Of a stretch of DNA of 9,342 bases, positions 5,681-9,342 are shown piece after piece; positions within the stretch are counted from its first letter, which is position 1; each line of letters starts with the position of its first letter. The notes under the pieces were generated by a model. It had not been told where the DNA came from, ran no database searches, and saw only the letters and a list, made by a program, of their open reading frames with translations. The translations under genes and the position numbers were made by a program. The stretch comes from Nitrososphaerales archaeon (GTDB lineage Archaea; Thermoproteota; Nitrososphaeria; Nitrososphaerales; Gagatemarchaeaceae): positions 1-9,342 of the forward strand of contig JASHVT010000058.1 in the NCBI GenBank assembly GCA_030039515.1, written 5' to 3'.

Positions 5681-5688
5681 TTTTATGC
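5681..5688 (+). promoter_or_regulatory. Possible plus-strand TATA box
   Basis: CCATTTTTATGC is centred about 25 bases before the ATG at 5708, the leaderless spacing. It is divergent from the minus-strand TATA box ~18 bases away. It is the most plausible promoter for transcription through the small ORFs into the DUF309 gene. Confidence 0.4.
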
Positions 5689-5707
5689 AGTTGCAACGTC
5701 AGCAACA

Positions 5708-5806
5708 ATGCGGAGCAAGTCTGCAAAAGTCCTCGCGCCGCCCTTTGAATGGCCGCCGAAAGCCGTAAGCCCTTGGTCTGGTCCGTCTCTCACGCGCGGA
5801 CGATGA
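5708..5806 (+). CDS. Possible leaderless 32-residue peptide
   Basis: An ORF too short for normal gene calling: MRSKSAKVLAPPFEWPPK continuing to a TGA at 5804-5806. It is basic and proline-rich with two tryptophans, and matches no family I know. The only support is the TATA-like sequence about 25 bases before the ATG, the spacing seen at the leaderless genes nearby. It could be an upstream leader peptide of the DUF309 transcript or chance. Confidence 0.25.
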   Translation: MRSKSAKVLAPPFEWPPKAVSPWSGPSLTRGR

Positions 5807-5830
5807 CCGGATAAGCCCACCTGAATTCAG

Positions 5831-5929
5831 ATGAAGGTGATCTTGAGTGGAGAGTCCGCGTCTTCAAACTGTCCGACATGTGCGACCTACCCGGTCCACG
5901 TGCCCCGACAGTGTTATTGCCTGCGGTGA
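5831..5929 (+). CDS. Possible 32-residue CxxC...CxC mini-protein
   Basis: This ORF begins MKVILSGES and contains CPTC (14-17) and CYC (28-30), separated by ten residues that include a histidine. That is enough ligands for one small zinc site. It ends 12 bases before the DUF309 ATG, and its last bases (GGTGA) could serve as that gene's ribosome-binding site, which would couple the two. No Shine-Dalgarno precedes its own ATG. The clustered cysteines in a short open frame are unlikely but not impossible by chance. Nothing known was recognised. Confidence 0.3.
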   Translation: MKVILSGESASSNCPTCATYPVHVPRQCYCLR

Positions 5930-5941
5930 AGGGCGACCCGC

Positions 5942-6502
5942 ATGCGCTTTCTGATCAGGCTCGCCTCGTCAGACCCGTCCAAGGAAAACTTCCTCGGGTC
6001 GGTGCGGCGCCTCGCGGCCACCGTCGGCGCCGATGTCCACAACCCGAAGTGGACCTCCAAGAGGGCGCTCGAGCTTGACTACTTCGTCCCTTCCACCGCC
6101 GACTCGGAGCTCTTCCTTTCCGTTCTCAGACCAATCTACTCGATCGAGTTCGTAAGGGACCTGAACGCTCCCCCTCCTCACATGTCGGAGAAAGGCCTGA
6201 TATCCGAGGCACGCCAGTACTTCAACTCGGAAAGGTACTGGGAGTGTCACGAGGTCCTCGAGAGCGTCTGGAGACGGAAGACAGGCGACGACAAACTCCT
6301 GCTCCAGGGGATGATCCTCGTCTGCGCCGCGTTCGTCCATCACCAGAAGGGGGAACAGGAGGTCGCCCTGAGCGTGCTGAGGAGGGCCCTGGTCGCGCTG
6401 AACGTTCCTTCTACCGAGTACCGCGGCATTGACCTGCAGCTGCTTCGGGGAAACGCCGACAGGGTCGTTCGGACGGGGACCTTCGAGCCTTTCGCACTCT
6501 AG
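5942..6502 (+). CDS. DUF309 domain protein
   Basis: A 186-residue protein. The C-terminal half is a DUF309 helical domain: ARQYFNSERYWECHEVLESVW (90-110) holds the signature F-N-x3-YWE-x-HE-x-LE-x2-W, and AAFVHHQKG (129-137) the second conserved helix. The role of the family is unknown; the conserved His, Glu and Trp suggest a ligand or metal pocket. Residues 1-80 (MRFLIRLASSDPSKENFL...) form an extra N-terminal region with a likely alpha/beta fold, seen in some archaeal members. The ATG has GGTGA about 11 bases upstream. The gene converges on the minus-strand operon, and the two TAG stop codons share the palindrome CTAG at 6499-6502. Confidence 0.9.
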   Translation: MRFLIRLASSDPSKENFLGSVRRLAATVGADVHNPKWTSKRALELDYFVPSTADSELFLSVLRPIYSIEFVRDLNAPPPHMSEKGLISEARQYFNSERYWECHEVLESVWRRKTGDDKLLLQGMILVCAAFVHHQKGEQEVALSVLRRALVALNVPSTEYRGIDLQLLRGNADRVVRTGTFEPFAL

Positions 6503-6861
6503 CCGAACACAGGCAGGTTCATCGGGTTCGCCTGCTCCGGAATCCGGCTCGGCGACCTGAACGCTAGAACGGAGGCTACAGCGCCCGCGGCCGAAAGAGC
6601 GATCACTCCGAGCTGCCAGTAGGAGACGCTCCCTCCGACGACTCCCTCGACAAGGACCGTCGCCACGCACAAGACGGCCCCTGCCGCGAAGGCAGGCCTG
6701 AGGCCGAGGAAGCACGCGACCGAGTCGGCCATTAGAAGCACTCCAAGCGCCAGCGTGGTAAGCTGGAGCGCATGCGCCGCTGCAAGAGCGTATCCAGCGT
6801 ACGCGGTAAGCACTCCCGAGAGCAGAACGAGCGAAGACGCGATCGTCGCGACAGTCTTCAC
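6499..6861 (-). CDS. Four-helix membrane protein, unknown function
   Basis: A 120-residue hydrophobic protein with four predicted membrane helices at about 4-28, 32-54, 57-75 and 80-101, and a short polar C-terminal tail ending NPMNLPVFG. The loops are very short and no catalytic or transport motif is visible. The GTG start overlaps the TGA of the preceding gene (GTGA), which indicates co-transcription and coupling with the zinc-ribbon-like protein. It is the last gene of the TrmB operon. It could be a membrane partner of that protein or simply a small integral protein; no family was recognised. Confidence 0.75.
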   Translation of the reverse strand: MKTVATIASSLVLLSGVLTAYAGYALAAAHALQLTTLALGVLLMADSVACFLGLRPAFAAGAVLCVATVLVEGVVGGSVSYWQLGVIALSAAGAVASVLAFRSPSRIPEQANPMNLPVFG

Positions 6862-7346
6862 TTGGCCATCGTCAGCCTGTAGTAACCTGCTTCGATGTTC
6901 TTGTTCATGTTGTCCTTCACCAGGAACAGCCTGTGTATGGGCATCCGCAGCTCCGGCTCGAGCGCGTAGCCCTCACCCACGACGAACTCGTGGACCTCCC
7001 CGCTCCTACACGCGTGAGTTATCCTCTTCCCCGGCTTTACGCCGAGGCTGTTCATGTAGACCTCCTTCTCGGTCGTGCACGTCAGGATCCCCCACTCCTC
7101 GTCGTCCGGGACCTGCTCAAACCCCACGCTCGCCTTCAGCCCTTCCCCGTACCTCTTGTCGTCGCAGAACAGCCTCTTGCAGTTCCTGCACCTCCAGACG
7201 TCCACGACCCCCTGCAAGTAGCTGTCCCTGTTGACGTTGACCATCCCGTAGAAGACGATCTCCTCGTGGGCGCACTTCTGCCCCGCGGCGCTCATTTCCC
7301 TAGCCCGCTCCGACTGGAGTGCACGCTCGAGTCCATCCGCCTTCAC
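6858..7346 (-). CDS. Cys-rich protein with zinc-ribbon-like N-terminus, unknown function
   Basis: A 162-residue soluble protein that I do not recognise. C25-A-H27 and CRNC (53-56), with C61 close behind, look like the two halves of a zinc ribbon spaced by strand-forming sequence (VVDVWRCRNCKRLFC). Further cysteines at 90 and 113 are isolated. The C-terminal half is rich in beta strand (VHEFVVGEGYALE, MPIHRLFLVKDN), with no catalytic motif. The start is taken as GTG at 7346, 27 bases after the previous stop; an ATG 17 codons later, still before the first cysteine, is an alternative. Neither has a good Shine-Dalgarno. It sits between a degenerate TrmB-like gene and a membrane protein gene, so a regulatory or sensing role is possible. 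Confidence 0.75.
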   Translation of the reverse strand: MKADGLERALQSERAREMSAAGQKCAHEEIVFYGMVNVNRDSYLQGVVDVWRCRNCKRLFCDDKRYGEGLKASVGFEQVPDDEEWGILTCTTEKEVYMNSLGVKPGKRITHACRSGEVHEFVVGEGYALEPELRMPIHRLFLVKDNMNKNIEAGYYRLTMAK

Positions 7347-7373
7347 GACGCTGATATCGACTCCCCAAAAGCG

Positions 7374-7742
7374 TTACCCCTTCCCTTGGTAAGGCCTCCT
7401 CCGTCCCTCCGCCGCCTCGTAAAGCGGGATGAGCTCCAAGATGAGCCTGTCGGTCCTCATCCTCCTGTCGTTGACCTCCTTAACGACCCGTTCCCGCCAG
7501 GTGCGGTACTGGTTTGCTATCCCGAGCCTGGGGTGGACAGGGACGACGCTCCTCCCGTCGCCGGAAAGTATCGCCATTCCCAGCGCCATGAGCTTGGACG
7601 TCTCCGCAGTCTGCCTGGCCGCCGGGACTGACCCGTCCCTCAAAAGCGAGATGTACGCCCGCGCCTCCTCAGGAGACAGGTCCGCCTCTGAGACCAGCCC
7701 GTCCAGTATCCTGTCTTCCTTCCCTTCCGCTCCCTTGGTCAT
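7374..7742 (-). CDS. Short degenerate TrmB-like protein
   Basis: A 122-residue protein. LVSEADLSPEEARAYISLLRDG (16-37) matches the opening helices of TrmB-type winged-helix domains (compare LERLGLTGSEVKAYVALLKGG in the upstream gene). The following region lacks the usual recognition helix with S/T-K-VY. Instead it reads LMALGMAILSGDGRSVVPVHPRLGIANQYR (51-80) and ends in a long charged helix (81-110) that could form a coiled coil. It may be a DNA-binding-deficient partner that pairs with the full TrmB through its helix; this is inference. The ATG at 7742 overlaps the TrmB stop as ATGA, so coupling is expected. The frame is open nine codons further upstream, inside the TrmB gene, and is not used. 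Confidence 0.8.
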   Translation of the reverse strand: MTKGAEGKEDRILDGLVSEADLSPEEARAYISLLRDGSVPAARQTAETSKLMALGMAILSGDGRSVVPVHPRLGIANQYRTWRERVVKEVNDRRMRTDRLILELIPLYEAAEGRRRPYQGKG

Positions 7743-8521
7743 AGCTTGGAGGTCCCAGGGGAGCTCCACAGGAACTCGAAGTAGTCCTTCGCGAAGCTAG
7801 CCAGCCCATGATGCGACGCCCATATGGCCAGGGGGACCGAGCCCTGCTCTCCGCCGCCGAGCAGCAGGATGACCTCTCTCGAGTCTGAAATGAGGCCGCC
7901 CCCGTACATCGTCTTTCTGGTCCTGACCTCCGCGACGCGCGAGAGCTGCTCTGCGTTGGCCGGAGGAAGCTCGGGCGTGGTGAGCAACAAGGTCCTCGCC
8001 CCTCTCTCCTTCAAGGTGGCGAGTATGGGGTCTATCCTGTCAGTGAAGGGGAGGAGCTGCGCAGGCAGGGCGACCAGGAGCTCGGTCCTGCAGTTGAGCA
8101 GGAGGTTCTTGACCCTCGACATGATCTCGTTCGTGCCCCTCATTATCCAGATGTCCGGCTTTTCCTGTTCCCCTCTGCTGACGTAGATGCCCATCAACTC
8201 GTCGAGCGCGAGCTTCTCGAGCTCCATTCTCTCCGTCTCCTTCCGCGCCTTCAGCTCCTCCAATGCCGCGTCCGGGGGCTTGGCGGTGTAGACTATCGGC
8301 CTCCTCTTCTGGACTTCGACCCACCCGCGCCTGTGCAGCGACTCCAGAGCCACGTAGACCTTGGAGTAGGGTATCCTCGCCTCCCTGCTGACGTCGCTCG
8401 CGGTCATGGTCCCGCCCTTGAGTAGCGCGACGTAGGCCTTGACCTCGCTCCCCGTCAACCCCAGTCTCTCGAGGGCGCTCGCCGCCCTCTCGCCGATCTC
8501 CATCTCATAGGGTCCACACAC
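7739..8521 (-). CDS. TrmB-family transcriptional regulator
   Basis: A 260-residue protein from the GTG at 8521; an ATG six codons later (8503) is equally plausible. Residues 14-83 are the TrmB winged helix-turn-helix, including SDVSREARIPYSKVYVALESL as the recognition region and a wing ending RRPIVYTAKPP. A coiled-coil helix follows (84-110), then the C-terminal sensor-type domain: IWIMRGTNEIM, ELLVALPA, ARTLLLTT and the closing AIWASHHGLASFAKDYFEFLW. TrmB proteins are archaeal regulators, the first known ones sensing sugars; this short form need not bind sugar. It heads a four-gene operon and is divergent from the tetraether synthase-like gene, sharing its promoter region, so it is a candidate regulator of that gene and of itself. 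Confidence 0.92.
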   Translation of the reverse strand: MCGPYEMEIGERAASALERLGLTGSEVKAYVALLKGGTMTASDVSREARIPYSKVYVALESLHRRGWVEVQKRRPIVYTAKPPDAALEELKARKETERMELEKLALDELMGIYVSRGEQEKPDIWIMRGTNEIMSRVKNLLLNCRTELLVALPAQLLPFTDRIDPILATLKERGARTLLLTTPELPPANAEQLSRVAEVRTRKTMYGGGLISDSREVILLLGGGEQGSVPLAIWASHHGLASFAKDYFEFLWSSPGTSKL

Positions 8522-8530
8522 GCACGATTC

Positions 8531-8557
8531 TTAACTTTTCACCCTCTGGGAAGTTAA
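8531..8557. promoter_or_regulatory. Inverted repeat in the divergent trmB / radical SAM promoter
   Basis: TTAACTT (8531-8537) and AAGTTAA (8551-8557) are perfect 7-bp arms separated by 13 bases, so their centres are 20 bases apart, about two helical turns. They lie between the two divergent start codons, just upstream of the radical SAM TATA box and across TATA-like sequence for the trmB direction. The size and symmetry fit an operator for a dimeric winged-helix protein. Part of each arm could instead be a core promoter element. Confidence 0.5.
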
Positions 8558-8560
8558 AAC

Positions 8561-8569
8561 GCTTATATC
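8561..8569 (+). promoter_or_regulatory. TATA box of the radical SAM gene
   Basis: AAACGCTTATATCCTC includes a TATA-like CTTATATC centred about 39 bases before the TTG start at 8604. Transcription would start near 8592, leaving a leader of about 12 bases. Confidence 0.5.
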
Positions 8570-8603
8570 CTCACTTGGAGACGGTACCTCCGACTCGCCT
8601 AAC

Positions 8604-9342
8604 TTGGCCCAAATAGCAGACGTCAGCCTGGAACTCAGGAAGCAGTCGTCGAAGGGGAACTTTATCCGCCAGACGCAGTCGATATGCCCTGACTGTAACA
8701 GGATCCTGCCTGCGATAGTCTTCGAACGGGACAGCAAGGTCTGGATGACGAAGACCTGCCCGGAGCATGGCGAGACTGAGGAGCTTTACTTCGGCTCGTA
8801 CGAGATGTACAGCAAGTTCTCGCGCTATTGGAAGGACGGGAAGGGGACGCACGCGGCCAACGTGCCGCTGGACGTCTGCTCCTGCCCTGCGAACTGCGGC
8901 CTGTGCTCAAACCACCTCTCGCACACGGGCCTCTCCAACATCATCGTCACCAACAGGTGCGACCTGACGTGCTGGTACTGCTTCTTCTACGTCAAGAAGG
9001 GCCTAGAGGGCGCCTATGTCTACGAGCCTACCTTAGACCAGATCAGGGAGATGGCCCGCTCGCTGAAGGCAGAGCGTCCGGTCGCAGGGAACTCCGTCCA
9101 GATAACAGGCGGAGAGCCGACGATTAGGGAAGACCTACCGACGATCATCAGGATAATGAAGGAGGAGGGTGTGGACCACATACAGCTCAACACCAACGGC
9201 ATCAACCTCGCGCTCGACCCGGGCATGGCGAAGCGCCTGAAGGACGCGGGCGTCTCAAACCTGTACATGAGCTTCGACGGGACGACTCCGAAGACCAACC
9301 CCAAGAACCACTGGGAGGCCCCATACGCTATCGAGGCCTGCC
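8604..9342 (+). CDS. tes: Radical SAM protein, tetraether lipid synthase (Tes/GDGT-MAS) family, cut by right edge
   Basis: The first 246 residues of a radical SAM protein like MJ0619, the enzyme that joins the phytanyl chains of archaeol lipids tail to tail to form macrocyclic or tetraether lipids. CPDC (28-31) and TCPEHGE (51-57) match the N-terminal rubredoxin-like iron site. VCSCPANCGLCSNH (91-104) carries the cysteines for an auxiliary cluster. TNRCDLTCWYCFFY (116-129) is the CxxxCxxC site for the SAM-binding cluster, and QITGGEPTIREDL (166-178) holds the GGEP motif. HIQLNTNGI and LYMSFDG are further barrel strands. The start is a TTG; no ATG or GTG precedes it in frame after the stop at 8532. 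It is divergent from trmB. Family assignment is from motif memory; a related archaeal radical SAM methylase-like enzyme is the main alternative. Confidence 0.85.
   Translation, partial: MAQIADVSLELRKQSSKGNFIRQTQSICPDCNRILPAIVFERDSKVWMTKTCPEHGETEELYFGSYEMYSKFSRYWKDGKGTHAANVPLDVCSCPANCGLCSNHLSHTGLSNIIVTNRCDLTCWYCFFYVKKGLEGAYVYEPTLDQIREMARSLKAERPVAGNSVQITGGEPTIREDLPTIIRIMKEEGVDHIQLNTNGINLALDPGMAKRLKDAGVSNLYMSFDGTTPKTNPKNHWEAPYAIEAC

Noticed and set aside
5969..6715. Long minus-strand ORF of 248 codons
   Set aside because: It is antisense to the DUF309 gene, whose signature motifs are unambiguous; high GC keeps the opposite frame open.
6933..7631. Long plus-strand ORF of 232 codons
   Set aside because: It is antisense to two minus-strand genes joined in an operon and has the Pro/Leu/Val/Arg-rich composition of a shadow frame.
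8571..8910. Minus-strand ORFs over the radical SAM start
   Set aside because: They oppose the CxxC-rich N-terminus of the tetraether-synthase-like protein, whose cysteine motifs show which strand codes.
1..9342. CRISPR array, insertion sequence or defence system
   Set aside because: No regularly spaced repeats, transposase, nuclease or toxin-antitoxin motifs were seen; the gene content is housekeeping plus regulators.

Overview
The window looks like a chromosomal segment of a moderately GC-rich archaeon, probably of the Thermoproteota/TACK group and perhaps Nitrososphaeria- or Bathyarchaeia-like. Supporting signs are a tRNA-Gly with a short intron next to the anticodon and no encoded CCA, TATA boxes 25-30 bases ahead of start codons (leaderless or very short leaders), many TTG and GTG starts, an MptA/FolE2-QueC-QueD set, TrmB regulators, and a tetraether-lipid-synthase-like radical SAM gene. 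The lineage is an inference; no marker gene fixes it.

Left part (1-3410), all on the minus strand. In transcription order these are a 6-pyruvoyl-tetrahydropterin synthase-like protein (QueD-like, with an unusual ~130-residue N-terminal extension), QueC, a type IB GTP cyclohydrolase (MptA/FolE2), a DUF72/YecE protein, and the start of an NAD kinase that runs off the left edge. The cyclohydrolase, QueD-like protein and QueC together suggest synthesis of the 7-deazaguanine preQ0, the precursor of archaeosine in tRNA. QueE and the transglycosylase are not in the window.

Middle part (3411-5941). A plus-strand tRNA-Gly(CCC) has a 20-nt intron and C instead of the near-universal T at position 55. 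A hairpin plus T-run follows it, then ~220 bases with two more hairpins, then a possible small cysteine-containing membrane protein of AT-leaning codon use. On the minus strand are a PrxQ/BCP peroxiredoxin, a conserved-looking 111-residue protein with a leaderless promoter, and an unrecognised 157-residue protein. The 314-base gap 5628-5941 carries divergent TATA boxes and two 32-codon ORFs, one with a CxxC...CxC pattern.

Right part (5942-9342). A plus-strand DUF309 gene converges on a four-gene minus-strand operon; the two stop codons share one CTAG. In transcription order the operon encodes a TrmB-family regulator, a shorter degenerate TrmB-like partner, an unrecognised Cys-rich protein with a zinc-ribbon-like N-terminus, and a four-helix membrane protein. 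Divergent from it is a radical SAM gene of the Tes/GDGT-MAS (MJ0619-like) family, cut by the right edge. The shared 82-base promoter region holds a perfect 7-bp inverted repeat, which makes the TrmB protein a candidate regulator of tetraether lipid synthesis.
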